A stretch of 17,306 nt of DNA from Candidatus Adiutrix sp. (GTDB lineage: Bacteria > Desulfobacterota > Desulfarculia > Adiutricales > Adiutricaceae): positions 1 to 17,306 of the forward strand of contig JAITVE010000103.1 of NCBI GenBank assembly GCA_031285975.1. Reading direction: 5' to 3'. The translations under genes were made by a program, and so were the position numbers. The notes under the pieces are model-generated. The model saw nothing but the letters and a program-made list of their open reading frames with translations. It had not been told where the DNA came from and did not search any database. Of this stretch, positions 9,506 to 16,167 are shown piece after piece. Positions within the stretch are counted from its first letter, which is position 1. The number at the start of each line of letters is the position of its first letter.

Positions 9506-9991
9506 TTAAAAAATGACGGCGTAGAGGAAATAGGCGATCAGGGCCGCGCTCATCATGAATTTGAATAAACTGCCCGCCAGAAAGCCCAGCAGGGCCCCGA
9601 GGCCGGAGGCGGAGGCGGCTTTTAAATCACGGCGGTCGAAGGCCATTTCGCAGATTAAGGCCCCGAAAAAGGTGCCCAGGATGAGGCCGGGGATGTTGAG
9701 GAAAATCACGCCGAGCAGGGCCCCGACAAAAGAGCCGATCATGCCCGCCCGCCCGGCGCCGAACTTTTTGGCCCCGTAGACCGAGGCCAGCTGGTCCACG
9801 GCCAGGCTCAGGGCCGCCACCAGGCCCGCAGCCAGCATGGTCTGCCAGCCATAGTCCTGCCAGCCGTCATACAGCCCGTAGCCCAGAAAGGCAACCCAGA
9901 TGATCGGCAGGCCCGGCAACACCGGCAACACCGCCCCGGCCAGGCCCACCAGCATCACCAGAAAACACAAAATCGTCACTACAATGCTCAT
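9506..9991 (-). CDS. DUF456 family membrane protein
   Basis: The real gene is the 161-residue C-terminal part of a longer open frame. I start at the ATG at 9991 (MSIVVTILCF), because upstream sequence is antisense to the thioredoxin gene; GGAAG lies ten bases before it. The protein is almost entirely hydrophobic with Gly-rich helices: VGLAGAVLPVLPGLPIIW near 15-32, a second block at 52-70, GSFVGALLGVIF near 86-97, a Gly-rich fourth at 101-114, and a last pair at 129-161. The VLPVLPG motif early on and the GALLG...PG repeats are typical of DUF456 inner-membrane proteins, whose function is not established. It is divergent from the thioredoxin gene across a shared upstream region. Confidence 0.8.
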   Translation of the reverse strand: MSIVVTILCFLVMLVGLAGAVLPVLPGLPIIWVAFLGYGLYDGWQDYGWQTMLAAGLVAALSLAVDQLASVYGAKKFGAGRAGMIGSFVGALLGVIFLNIPGLILGTFFGALICEMAFDRRDLKAASASGLGALLGFLAGSLFKFMMSAALIAYFLYAVIF

Positions 9992-10017
9992 AATATGCAA
10001 CTTCCGCAAAATGCCGC

Positions 10018-10044
10018 TTGACGATTCGCGCCAAGGAAGATAAT
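10018..10044 (+). promoter_or_regulatory. Possible promoter of the thioredoxin gene
   Basis: TTGACG (10018-10023) and GATAAT (10039-10044) match -35 and -10 at five of six positions each, but the spacer is only 15 bases. The resulting leader would carry both palindromes at 10059-10109. Confidence 0.35.
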
Positions 10045-10058
10045 CTATTGAATGCGGT

Positions 10059-10109
10059 CGGTTCTTTTTGAACCGGCCGGCCTGAACGGCCCGGTTTGTT
10101 TTGAACCGG
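10059..10109 (+). promoter_or_regulatory. Pair of 18-bp palindromic repeats 33 bp apart
   Basis: Two near-identical 18-mers, 10059-10076 and 10092-10109, both read CGGTT, six variable T-rich bases, then GAACCGG; they differ at two positions. Each is an inverted repeat (CGGTT/AACCG). Between them lies GGCC-TGAAC-GGCC. The pair sits in the divergent region between the DUF456 and thioredoxin genes and may be a tandem operator or two RNA hairpins in the thioredoxin leader. Confidence 0.5.
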
Positions 10110-10154
10110 AATGATATCACAATTGCCCTGAGCATGGCAAGACAGCGAGGAATC

Positions 10155-10478
10155 ATGTCGTCGTTATTAAATCTTACCGATAGCAATTTTGACGAAGAGA
10201 TAAAAAAGGCCGCCGTCCCGGTGCTGGTGGATTTCTGGGCCCCCTGGTGCGGCCCCTGCAAGGCCGTGGCCCCCATTTTGGAAGAGCTGGCCGACGAATA
10301 CCAGGGCCGCCTCATCATCGCCAAAATGAACGTTGATGACAACCAGGCCACCCCGGCCCGCTTCGGGGTGCGCTCCATCCCCAACATGGTCATTTTCAAA
10401 AACGGCGCGGAGGCCGGACGCATTGTGGGCTCGCGCCCCAAAACCGACCTGAAGGCCGCCGTCGAGCCCCTGCTGTAA
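10155..10478 (+). CDS. trxA: Thioredoxin
   Basis: I start at the ATG at 10155 (MSSLLNLTDSNF), with GAGG five bases upstream, giving the standard thioredoxin length of 107 residues. The catalytic WCGPC motif is at 31-35 within DFWAPWCGPCK, the cis-proline is Pro76 in RSIPNMVIF, and the Gly-rich GSRPK region follows near the C-terminus. The protein is a cytoplasmic dithiol-disulfide reductant that serves many enzymes. It is monocistronic: a very good terminator follows directly. Because WCGPC and the spacing are canonical, the family call is secure, though the genome could have several thioredoxins and the trxA name is by similarity. Confidence 0.92.
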   Translation: MSSLLNLTDSNFDEEIKKAAVPVLVDFWAPWCGPCKAVAPILEELADEYQGRLIIAKMNVDDNQATPARFGVRSIPNMVIFKNGAEAGRIVGSRPKTDLKAAVEPLL

Positions 10479-10487
10479 ACCTGGCGC

Positions 10488-10535
10488 GTCATTGCAAAAA
10501 CCATGAATAAGGTTTTTGCAATGACTTTTATTTTT
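10488..10535 (+). terminator. Intrinsic terminator of the thioredoxin gene
   Basis: A perfect 15-bp stem (arms 10488-10502 and 10511-10525, 8-base loop) is followed by TTTTATTTTT. Confidence 0.95.
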
Positions 10536-10620
10536 AAAAAATTACCATCCTCATGTTTGTAATGAGACGCCGGGCGATGGCGCACAGCCCTTCCGGGGCA
10601 TGAACGAGTGAGTAGAGAGT

Positions 10621-11433
10621 ATGCGGATAGTCAATACCCTTGGGGCGGTTGTGCTGGTCATGGCCCTGGGCTCAATGAGCGGCTGCGGCCAGATTTCCTT
10701 GGGCACCACCGTCAATAAATGGCTGGGCTTGCAGTCGGACACGGAACTCGACCTCGGCAGCGACGCGCCCTCCTCCCTGGCCGGGCAGGCCCAGGCGCGC
10801 ATGGAAGCCGACGATTACAAAGGGGCGGCCACCCTGTGGCAGCAGCTGAAGGATCAGTACCCCTACAGCCGCTTCGCCGTGCTGGCCGAACTGAAGCTGG
10901 GGGACGCCCTCTACTTGCAGGAAAAATACGTCGAAGCTCTGGCCGCCTATGAGGACTTCGAGCGCCTCCACCCGGACAACGAGGCCGTGCCCTACTCCAT
11001 CTACCAGCAGGGCATGTGCCACTACATGCGGATGCAGGGCATCGACCGCGACCAGACCCCCACCATCCAGACCATCCAAACCCTGGCCCGCCTGGTGGAG
11101 ATGTATCCCAGCAGCCAGTACGCGGCCATGGGCCAGGCCCGCATCGCCGAAGCCCAGAACAATTTGGCCGGGCACGAGTTCTATGTCGGCGAGTTTTATT
11201 ACAAGCGGCAGGACTATGAGGCGGCCATCAACCGCTTCATGGGCCTGTTGCAATATTACCCCGACTCCGGCTACCACCAGCGGGCCTTGAACTACATCGC
11301 CGACTATAAGCAATTGGTGGCCGACGGCAAAGTGACGCCGGGCGAAAACCAGCGCGACGATATGTTCGACTCCCCCTTCCTCCAGGATTTCGACCCCAGC
11401 GGCACCGGCTCCGGCAACGGGCCGATGATCTAA
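10621..11433 (+). CDS. bamD: Outer-membrane assembly lipoprotein BamD (YfiO-like)
   Basis: The 270-residue protein begins with a lipoprotein signal ending in MSGC (lipidated Cys22). The mature part is built from TPR-like helix pairs: ARMEADDYKGAATLWQQL, DALYLQEKYVEALAAYEDF, and FYYKRQDYEAAINRFMGLL, with the P.S.....A....G spacing (YPSSQYAAMGQARIA) typical of BamD. BamD is the inner-leaflet outer-membrane lipoprotein that, with BamA, inserts beta-barrel proteins. The ribosome-binding site is weak (AGAGAG). The C-terminal end (after about 245) is acidic and Gly/Ser-rich, likely disordered. The gene stands alone and its stop codon overlaps the first base pairs of its terminator. A different TPR lipoprotein is the only real alternative. 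Confidence 0.88.
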   Translation: MRIVNTLGAVVLVMALGSMSGCGQISLGTTVNKWLGLQSDTELDLGSDAPSSLAGQAQARMEADDYKGAATLWQQLKDQYPYSRFAVLAELKLGDALYLQEKYVEALAAYEDFERLHPDNEAVPYSIYQQGMCHYMRMQGIDRDQTPTIQTIQTLARLVEMYPSSQYAAMGQARIAEAQNNLAGHEFYVGEFYYKRQDYEAAINRFMGLLQYYPDSGYHQRALNYIADYKQLVADGKVTPGENQRDDMFDSPFLQDFDPSGTGSGNGPMI

Positions 11434-11486
11434 AACAGCGGCGCTTGCAAGTCCGGCAGAGCCATACTTGCAAGCGCCGCTGTTTT
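11432..11486 (+). terminator. Terminator of bamD, long perfect stem
   Basis: A perfect 21-bp inverted repeat (11432-11452 with 11466-11486, 13-base loop) starts within the bamD stop codon and ends in TTTT. Its A-run and T-run are symmetric, so it is potentially bidirectional. Confidence 0.9.
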
Positions 11487-11608
11487 ACTTTGGGGAACGG
11501 CTTCGCCGGGCGTTTTTACCACCTCACCGCAATAAGAATCCTTACGAACACGGGGTGGGCCGTCAGGCGCCGCCCCGGCAATTTCCGGGCCAAATCCGGC
11601 TCCCCACA

Positions 11609-11642
11609 GGCCACAACAGCTTCCGGCGTTGTGGCCATTTTT
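11609..11642 (+). terminator. Second terminator-like hairpin upstream of nrdD
   Basis: A perfect 9-bp stem GGCCACAAC/GTTGTGGCC (11609-11617 with 11628-11636, 10-base loop) is followed by ATTTTT. No gene lies between it and the bamD terminator, so what it terminates is unclear. Confidence 0.65.
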
Positions 11643-11643
11643 G

Positions 11644-11690
11644 TAGCCGCATCTTGTGCTTTCAGGTAATATCAGCACTACATCTTGTGG
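11644..11690 (+). promoter_or_regulatory. Pair of NrdR-box-like sites upstream of nrdD
   Basis: Box 2 (11675-11690, GCACTACATCTTGTGG) matches the NrdR consensus acaCwAtATaTwGtgt at about 13 of 16 positions, including the core C, A, AT, T and G. Box 1 (11644-11659) matches only in its right half; both share CATCTTGTG. The boxes are 31 bp apart, the helical spacing known for paired NrdR boxes, and they precede an nrd operon, which is what NrdR represses. Confidence 0.65.
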
Positions 11691-11710
11691 TCGAATTGCT
11701 CAAAATAAGC

Positions 11711-11739
11711 TTGACTAGGGGGGAGCAATGTGGCATTAT
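11711..11739 (+). promoter_or_regulatory. Probable promoter of nrdDG
   Basis: TTGACT (11711-11716) and CATTAT (11734-11739) are separated by 17 bases, just downstream of the NrdR-like boxes. The spacer and -10 overlap an inverted repeat GGGAGCA/TGCTCCC (about 11721-11745). Transcription would start near 11746, giving a leader of about 300 bases. Confidence 0.55.
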
Positions 11740-11745
11740 GCTCCC

Positions 11746-11851
11746 AGATGACGACACAAAATACGGTGGGTAGGCCGGGCCGCGCCACAAGCGCGTGTGG
11801 CCGACTAACCGGGATGGAAGCTGAAAACGGGGTGACCGGGTTCAGCTTTTT
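11746..11851 (+). ncRNA. Structured nrdD leader with an attenuator-like hairpin
   Basis: Downstream of the promoter the leader can fold into CGGT/ACCG (11764-11767 with 11808-11811) enclosing TAGGCC/GGCC..TA and CGCGC/GCGCG; an alternative stem GCCACA/TGTGGC (11784-11789 with 11796-11801) excludes the last one. This is followed by a hairpin AAGCTGAA/TTCAGCTT (11818-11825 with 11841-11848) ending in TTTTT. I do not recognise a known riboswitch class. It may be an attenuator for nrdDG or a short separate RNA. Confidence 0.35.
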
Positions 11852-11875
11852 GAGTCCCTGAGCGGTCGTTTTACG

Positions 11876-11901
11876 GATATTTTACAAAATCCCCAAATAT
11901 C
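11876..11901 (+). promoter_or_regulatory. AT-rich palindrome in the nrdD leader
   Basis: GATATTT (11876-11882) and AAATATC (11895-11901) form a perfect inverted repeat around ATTTTACAAAAT-like sequence in an otherwise GC-rich leader. It could be a regulator-binding site. The rest of the leader (11902-12043) holds nothing I can identify except the AAGGAG site before nrdD. Confidence 0.25.
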
Positions 11902-12049
11902 GGACGGCCCGCAGGGCCGCAGCACACGCGCTGACCGCCGCAAGGGCAAGCGCCGTTTTCCCCGACACCATTAAGAAAAGACAAGGCCGCGAACCGAACC
12001 CAGGCGGGGTTTCGGCGGCTATGGGCATAACTATCACCAAGGAGACGAT

Positions 12050-14260
12050 ATGCGGTTTTCGACCATCAGGAAACGGGACGGGCGGGCCGATTCCTTCGAC
12101 GCCACCAAAATCACCAGGGCCATCGCCAAGGCCGGGCAGGCCACCGGCGAATTCGGCGACAAGGAAGCCCTGCTGCTGACCATGAAAACCCTCGACCGGG
12201 CCGAGCTTCTCATGCCCGCCGCCGAGGCCGAGGTGGAAAAAGTCCAGGATATCGTGGAGCACGTGCTGCTCGACTCCCCCTACCGGGCCACGGCCAAGGC
12301 CTACATCCTCTACCGCGAACAGCGGGCCCAGATGCGCAGCATCACGGCCAAGGCCCACGTGGACTTGATGGACGGCTATCTTGAGCGGCTGGACTGGCGG
12401 GTGCGGGAAAACAGCAACATGGGCTTTTCCCTTCAGGGCCTCAACAATTACATCTCCTCTGACGTCACCTCCGAATACTGGCTCAACCGCATCTACACCC
12501 CCCGCATCCGCGACGCCCACAAAAGCGGCGATTTGCATCTGCACGATTTGAACCAGCTTTCGGTCTACTGCGTGGGCTGGGATTTATCCGACCTGTTGCG
12601 CGAAGGCTTCAAAGGCGTGTCGGGCAATGTGGAGAGCGCGCCGCCCAAGCATTTCCGCTCGGCCCTGGGCCAGCTGGTGAATTTCTTCTACACCCTTCAG
12701 GGCGAGGCCGCCGGGGCCCAGGCCGTGTCCAGCTTCGATACCCTGCTGGCCCCCTTCATCCGCCACGATAACCTCAAATACCGCGAGGTGAAGCAGGCCC
12801 TACAGGAATTCGTCTTCAACATCAACATCCCCACCCGCGTCGGCTTCCAGACCCCCTTCACCAATATTACGATGGACTTGGACTGCCCGGAAATGTTCCG
12901 CCGCACCCCGGTGGTCATCGGCGGCGAAGACATGAAAGACGCCACCTACGGCGACTACCAGGTGGAGATGGACACCCTCAACCGGGCCTTCGCCGAAGTC
13001 ATGATGGAAGGGGACAACAAGGGCCGGGTCTTCACCTTCCCCATCCCCACCTACAACATCGGCAAGGATTTCGACTGGAACAGCCCCCGCTTTGAAACCA
13101 TCTGGCGCATGACCGGCAAGTACGGCATCCCCTACTTTTCCAACTTCGTCAATTCCGACATGTCGCCTGAGGACGCCCGCTCCATGTGCTGCCGCCTGCG
13201 GCTGGACAACCGCGAGCTCCGCAAGCGCGGCGGCGGCCTCTTCGGGGCCAACCCCCTCACCGGCTCTGTGGGCGTGGTGACGCTGAACCTGCCGCGCCTG
13301 GGCAAGCTTTCCGCCAATGAAGAAGAATTCATTGAGCGCCTCGACGAACTCATTGACATCGCCAAGGAAAGCCTGGTCATCAAGCGCAAGGAGCTGGAAC
13401 GCTTCACCGAGGGCGGGCTCTACCCCTACACCAATTTCTACCTCCGCAGCGTCAAGGAGGCCACGGGCCGCTTCTGGACGAATCACTTTTCCACCATCGG
13501 CGTGGTGGGCGGCAACGAGGCCTGCTTGAACCTCTTCGGCGAAGACCTCACCCGGGAGCGCGGCCAGCAGTTCATGCTGCGGGTGCTGGGCCACATCCGC
13601 GAACGCCTGACGGCCATCCAGACCGAAACCGGCGACGTCTTCAACCTGGAAGCCACCCCGGCCGAGGGCACCTCCTACCGCCTGGCCCGCCTGGATCAGG
13701 CCCGCCATGCGGACATGATCTTTGCCAATACCGCCGAGGGCGGCCAGACCCCCTTCTACACCAACTCCACCCACCTGCCCGTGGGCCACACCGACGACCT
13801 CTTCGAGACCCTGGAGTTGCAGGACGACCTGCAATGCTGCTACACCGGGGGCACGGTCATCCACGCCTTTGTCGGCGAGGAAGTCACCGACACCCGCACG
13901 GTGCGCTCCCTGGTGCAAAAGATCACCCACGGCTTCAAGCTGCCCTATTTCACCATCACCCCGACCTTCAGCGTCTGCGCCAGCCACGGCTACCTGCCCG
14001 GCGAAACTCCGGTCTGCCCCCACTGCCAGAGCGACACTGAGGTCTATTCCCGCGTGGTGGGTTACATCCGCCCGGTGAGCCGCTGGAACGACGGCAAGCA
14101 GGCCGAATACGCCATGCGCAAAACCTACGGCGTGCCCGCGGCTCCGGTCGCGGAGAGCGTCCCGGCCCCGGCCCTGTCCGTGGTCAGCCCGGACGGCTAT
14201 ACCCTCCGCCCCGCCCAGCCCCGGCTGGACGGCGAAGACGGCAAGGTTCTGTGCGCCTAG
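12050..14260 (+). CDS. nrdD: Anaerobic (class III) ribonucleoside-triphosphate reductase
   Basis: The 736-residue enzyme reduces ribonucleotides to deoxyribonucleotides without oxygen, using a glycyl radical. An ATP-cone regulatory domain fills about 1-92 (IRKRDGRADSFDATKI). The catalytic barrel follows, with Cys174 in YCVGWDL and the SMCCRL segment (Cys380-381). Near the C-terminus a zinc site (Cys643, His646 or a nearby residue, Cys656, Cys659) precedes the radical site RVVGYIRPVSRWNDGK, where Gly671 would carry the radical. About 45 residues beyond the usual end (after KTYG) form a Pro/Ala-rich tail. AAGGAG lies five bases before the ATG. The gene overlaps nrdG by 10 bases, implying coupled translation; NrdR-like boxes and a structured leader lie upstream. 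Confidence 0.97.
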   Translation: MRFSTIRKRDGRADSFDATKITRAIAKAGQATGEFGDKEALLLTMKTLDRAELLMPAAEAEVEKVQDIVEHVLLDSPYRATAKAYILYREQRAQMRSITAKAHVDLMDGYLERLDWRVRENSNMGFSLQGLNNYISSDVTSEYWLNRIYTPRIRDAHKSGDLHLHDLNQLSVYCVGWDLSDLLREGFKGVSGNVESAPPKHFRSALGQLVNFFYTLQGEAAGAQAVSSFDTLLAPFIRHDNLKYREVKQALQEFVFNINIPTRVGFQTPFTNITMDLDCPEMFRRTPVVIGGEDMKDATYGDYQVEMDTLNRAFAEVMMEGDNKGRVFTFPIPTYNIGKDFDWNSPRFETIWRMTGKYGIPYFSNFVNSDMSPEDARSMCCRLRLDNRELRKRGGGLFGANPLTGSVGVVTLNLPRLGKLSANEEEFIERLDELIDIAKESLVIKRKELERFTEGGLYPYTNFYLRSVKEATGRFWTNHFSTIGVVGGNEACLNLFGEDLTRERGQQFMLRVLGHIRERLTAIQTETGDVFNLEATPAEGTSYRLARLDQARHADMIFANTAEGGQTPFYTNSTHLPVGHTDDLFETLELQDDLQCCYTGGTVIHAFVGEEVTDTRTVRSLVQKITHGFKLPYFTITPTFSVCASHGYLPGETPVCPHCQSDTEVYSRVVGYIRPVSRWNDGKQAEYAMRKTYGVPAAPVAESVPAPALSVVSPDGYTLRPAQPRLDGEDGKVLCA

Positions 14261-14937
14261 GCGGCCTCTTAAAAAACACGGCGCTGGATTTCCCTGGGAA
14301 ATTCAGCGCCGCTGTTTTTACCCAGGGCTGCAACTTCGCCTGCCCCTACTGCCACAATCCCCACCTGGTGCGCCTGTTCGGCGAGCCGGTGGACGAAGTC
14401 GCCACCCTGGAATTCCTGCGCCGCCGCCGCCCCCTTTTGGACGGCGTGGTCATTTCCGGCGGCGAACCGACCCTCCAGCCCGATTTAGCCGAATTCTGCA
14501 AAAAACTGCGCGGCCTGGGCTATGAAGTGAAGCTCGACACCAACGGCTCCCGCCCCGAAGTGGTGGCCGACCTCATCGACCGCAAACTCATCACCTACCT
14601 GGCCCTGGACTTGAAGGCCGACCCGGCGGCCTACCCCCCGGAACTGGCCCCCAACGGCTCAGGCGAAGCGGTGCAGGAAACCCTGCGTTTGCTCAAACGC
14701 TCCCCCTTGCCCCACGAATACCGCACCACCGTGGCGGCCCCTTTCGTCACCCGTGAAACCATAGAAGCCATCGCCCGCGCCGCCGCCGGTTCCGCCCCCC
14801 TCTTCCTCCAGCCCTACCGCCCCGACCGCACCCTCGACCCCCATTTCATGGCTCCCCACCCCCAACCCGACCGAGCCGCCCTGGAAGAATACCGCGTCAT
14901 CGCCTCCCGTTACCTGCCCACCAGCATCCGAGGTTGA
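14251..14937 (+). CDS. nrdG: Anaerobic ribonucleotide reductase activating protein (radical SAM)
   Basis: The 228-residue protein starts with GTG at 14251, inside the end of nrdD in another frame. The radical-SAM cluster motif is CNFACPYC (Cys27, Cys31, Cys34), which holds a 4Fe-4S cluster; VISGGEPTLQP is the GGEP motif that binds S-adenosylmethionine. The enzyme cleaves SAM to generate the glycyl radical on NrdD. The neighbourhood and overlap confirm the pairing. The family resemblance is closest to the longer NrdG variant found with ATP-cone NrdD proteins. The last ~95 bases of the gene form the first unit of a degenerate tandem repeat that continues past the stop codon, so the C-terminal tail (from about residue 198) may have evolved by that process. 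Confidence 0.95.
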   Translation: MRLGGLLKNTALDFPGKFSAAVFTQGCNFACPYCHNPHLVRLFGEPVDEVATLEFLRRRRPLLDGVVISGGEPTLQPDLAEFCKKLRGLGYEVKLDTNGSRPEVVADLIDRKLITYLALDLKADPAAYPPELAPNGSGEAVQETLRLLKRSPLPHEYRTTVAAPFVTRETIEAIARAAAGSAPLFLQPYRPDRTLDPHFMAPHPQPDRAALEEYRVIASRYLPTSIRG

Positions 14938-15285
14938 ACAAGCCTTCATCCTCCGATTTCTGGCCGCCACCCGCAACCTGACCAAACCGCTCTGCAAGAA
15001 GGCTACGTCATCGCTTCCCGTTACCTGCCACCGCCATTCGAAGCTGAACGGGCCTTCGCCTCCTCCACTTCATGGCCGCCACTCCCAACCTGATGAACCG
15101 CCCTTGCAGAAGGCCACTCCCCAGCCTCTCGTTACCTGCCCACACCATTCGAGACTGAACGGGCCGTCGCCCCCTCCTTCATTCCCTGCCCCCCAACCTG
15201 ACCGAACAACCACTCTGGAAGAATACCGCCATCCCAATCTCCCGCCCGTTCCCCACCACCCTCCGAAACTGAAAGAGCGCCCTGA
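14843..15285 (+). repeat. Four degenerate ~111-bp tandem repeats starting in the 3' end of nrdG
   Basis: Units begin near 14843, 14956, 15067 and 15176. Each has a ..TTC.TGGC.CC.C.. start, CCCAACCTGACC-like, a GAAGAATACCG/GCAGAAGGC element, CCCGTTACCTGCC and CCATTCGA..CTGAACGGGCC in the same order. Unit 1 is the coding end of nrdG plus its stop codon. Unit 4 still encodes, in a broken context, LEEYR after PDR, as NrdG does (PDRAALEEYR). No gene is supported in 14938-15328. Confidence 0.7.
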
Positions 15286-15328
15286 AATGAGCCATATAAA
15301 AGGAATGTAAAAATGTTAATTTTTCTAT

Positions 15329-15355
15329 TTGACAAATCGGAGTGAAACATATAAT
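15329..15355 (+). promoter_or_regulatory. Promoter of tRNA-Arg
   Basis: A perfect TTGACA (15329-15334) is followed by a perfect TATAAT (15350-15355) at 15 bases, or by TAATAT (15352-15357) at 17 bases. Transcription would begin a few bases before the mature tRNA. Confidence 0.75.
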
Positions 15356-15368
15356 ATCAATCGAGTTT

Positions 15369-15445
15369 GCGCCCGTGGCTCAGTTGGATAGAGCGCCGGA
15401 CTACGAATCCGTAGGTCAGAGGTTCGAATCCTCTCGGGCGCGCCA
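15369..15445 (+). tRNA. tRNA-Arg (anticodon ACG)
   Basis: The 77-base cloverleaf has a perfect 7-bp acceptor stem (GCGCCCG/CGGGCGC), D arm GCTC/GAGC, an anticodon loop CTACGAA with ACG at 15403-15405, and a T arm AGAGG-TTCGAAT-CCTCT. The CCA end is encoded after discriminator G. The first anticodon-stem pair (C-T) is mismatched. With A34 deaminated to inosine it would read CGU, CGC and CGA. The tRNA marks the border to an AT-richer, acquired-looking region, consistent with tRNA genes as integration sites, although no duplicated tRNA 3' end is seen in the window. Confidence 0.95.
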
Positions 15446-15453
15446 CTAATTTC

Positions 15454-15485
15454 AAGGGGTTCAGGTTTTTGCCTGAACCCCTTTT
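15454..15485 (+). terminator. Intrinsic terminator of tRNA-Arg
   Basis: A perfect 12-bp stem AAGGGGTTCAGG/CCTGAACCCCTT (15454-15465 with 15472-15483) with T-rich loop is followed by TTAATATT. Confidence 0.9.
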
Positions 15486-15785
15486 AATATTCCCCCGCCA
15501 AATATACTACCCCTGTACTGCTTTTGCCGATTATGGGGTGGGATGAGCCAGGAAGGCACGTCCATCTGCCTTTGTATTCCCTAAAAAGCCCAAAGTAAAT
15601 ATGATGTTAGATATTTCGCACTGGCGACTCTTCTCCGGCTTTGAGTCAGGGCCAGTTGCCGCAGAGACCTGCCATGCTCAATCCGAAAGTAGCCCAAATG
15701 TCTTGTGGGGTGTCCTTGCGTTTATAAAGCCAGATCGTCATAATAATAATATTGATATTTGCATAAAAATAATATTTAAAAACGC
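15486..15785. other. AT-rich stretch without a supported gene
   Basis: After the tRNA terminator the composition becomes AT-rich. Short open frames occur on both strands (15601-15789 on +, 15646-15840 on -), but neither has a ribosome-binding site or recognisable domain. Confidence 0.5.
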
Positions 15786-15816
15786 TTGACACTGATATGT
15801 AAAATTGCTGTATTAT
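15786..15816 (+). promoter_or_regulatory. Possible promoter of the glycine-zipper/HTH-dynamin cassette
   Basis: A perfect TTGACA (15786-15791) precedes TATTAT (15811-15816); the 19-base spacer is long. TGTATT at 17 bases is a weaker alternative -10. The start codon of the small membrane gene is about 47 bases downstream. Confidence 0.5.
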
Positions 15817-15862
15817 ACCCAACTGGATGCCCCATAACAAGAAAATGCAAGGGAGAAGGCTT

Positions 15863-16078
15863 ATGTCTCATGTTAAAATGAAGAACATCGTCGTTACTGA
15901 GGAAGCCCAAACGCTTGGAATCTGCGGCGGGGCGCTGTTGGGCGCAGTCGCAGGCGCGAAAGTCGCCCCGTTTTGGAATCTTCCCGCGTACACAGCTTGC
16001 GTCGTGGCCGGTGCGATTGTCGGTGCGTTGGGCGGTAAGGCGACAGGCAACATTATCGCGGTGGCGATCGACAAGTAG
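15863..16078 (+). CDS. Small glycine-zipper membrane protein
   Basis: I start at 15863 (MSHVKMKNIVV), giving 71 residues, because GGGAGAAGG lies a few bases upstream; an in-frame ATG at 15827 is possible but lacks a site. After a short polar start there are two hydrophobic Gly-rich segments, about 18-37 (GGALLGAVAGAKVAP) and 43-62 (VVAGAIVGALGGKATG), with GxxxG-type spacing. Such glycine zippers pack transmembrane helices tightly and occur in small pore-forming or membrane-perturbing proteins and in bacteriocin-like peptides. No leader-peptide cleavage motif is certain. The gene lies 90 bases upstream of the HTH-dynamin gene and shares its likely promoter, so the two may work together. Confidence 0.6.
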   Translation: MSHVKMKNIVVTEEAQTLGICGGALLGAVAGAKVAPFWNLPAYTACVVAGAIVGALGGKATGNIIAVAIDK

Positions 16079-16087
16079 ACCTTATTT

Positions 16088-16126
16088 GGCGTGGGTGTGA
16101 GGAACGCCTGCATCCACGCCTTCTTT
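16088..16126 (+). terminator. Hairpin between the small membrane gene and the HTH-dynamin gene
   Basis: GGCGTGGGTG (16088-16097) pairs with CATCCACGCC (16111-16120) with one G.U pair and a 13-base loop, followed by TTCTTT. It could be a partial terminator or mRNA-stabilising element that sets the ratio of the two products. Confidence 0.45.
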
Positions 16127-16167
16127 GCATTAGCGTCCACAATTCGATTCGAAGGAGAATCATTAAA

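Noticed and set aside
9394..10572. Twelve-base sequence AATGAGACGCCG occurring at 9394-9405 and 10561-10572
   Set aside because: A match of this length is expected by chance several times in a window of this size and it has no extended similarity around it.
9992..10585. Long N-terminal extension of the DUF456 frame
   Set aside because: It is antisense to the thioredoxin gene; the membrane protein proper starts at 9991.
12800..14023. 407-residue minus-strand open frame
   Set aside because: It lies entirely within nrdD; the high GC content keeps the opposite frame open.
14938..15310. Small + strand frame at 15104-15310 as a gene
   Set aside because: Its peptide is a decayed echo of the NrdG C-terminus within the tandem repeats, with no start signal.
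15369..15500. tRNA-Arg 3' end as an attachment site
   Set aside because: The AT-rich region beyond it suggests integration, but no integrase and no second copy of the tRNA end are present in the window.
15646..15840. Minus-strand frame with a protein-like end (DIWATFGLSMAGLCGNWP)
   Set aside because: It has a plausible-looking tail but no ribosome-binding site, no recognised family and an Ile/Tyr-rich first half from AT-rich DNA.
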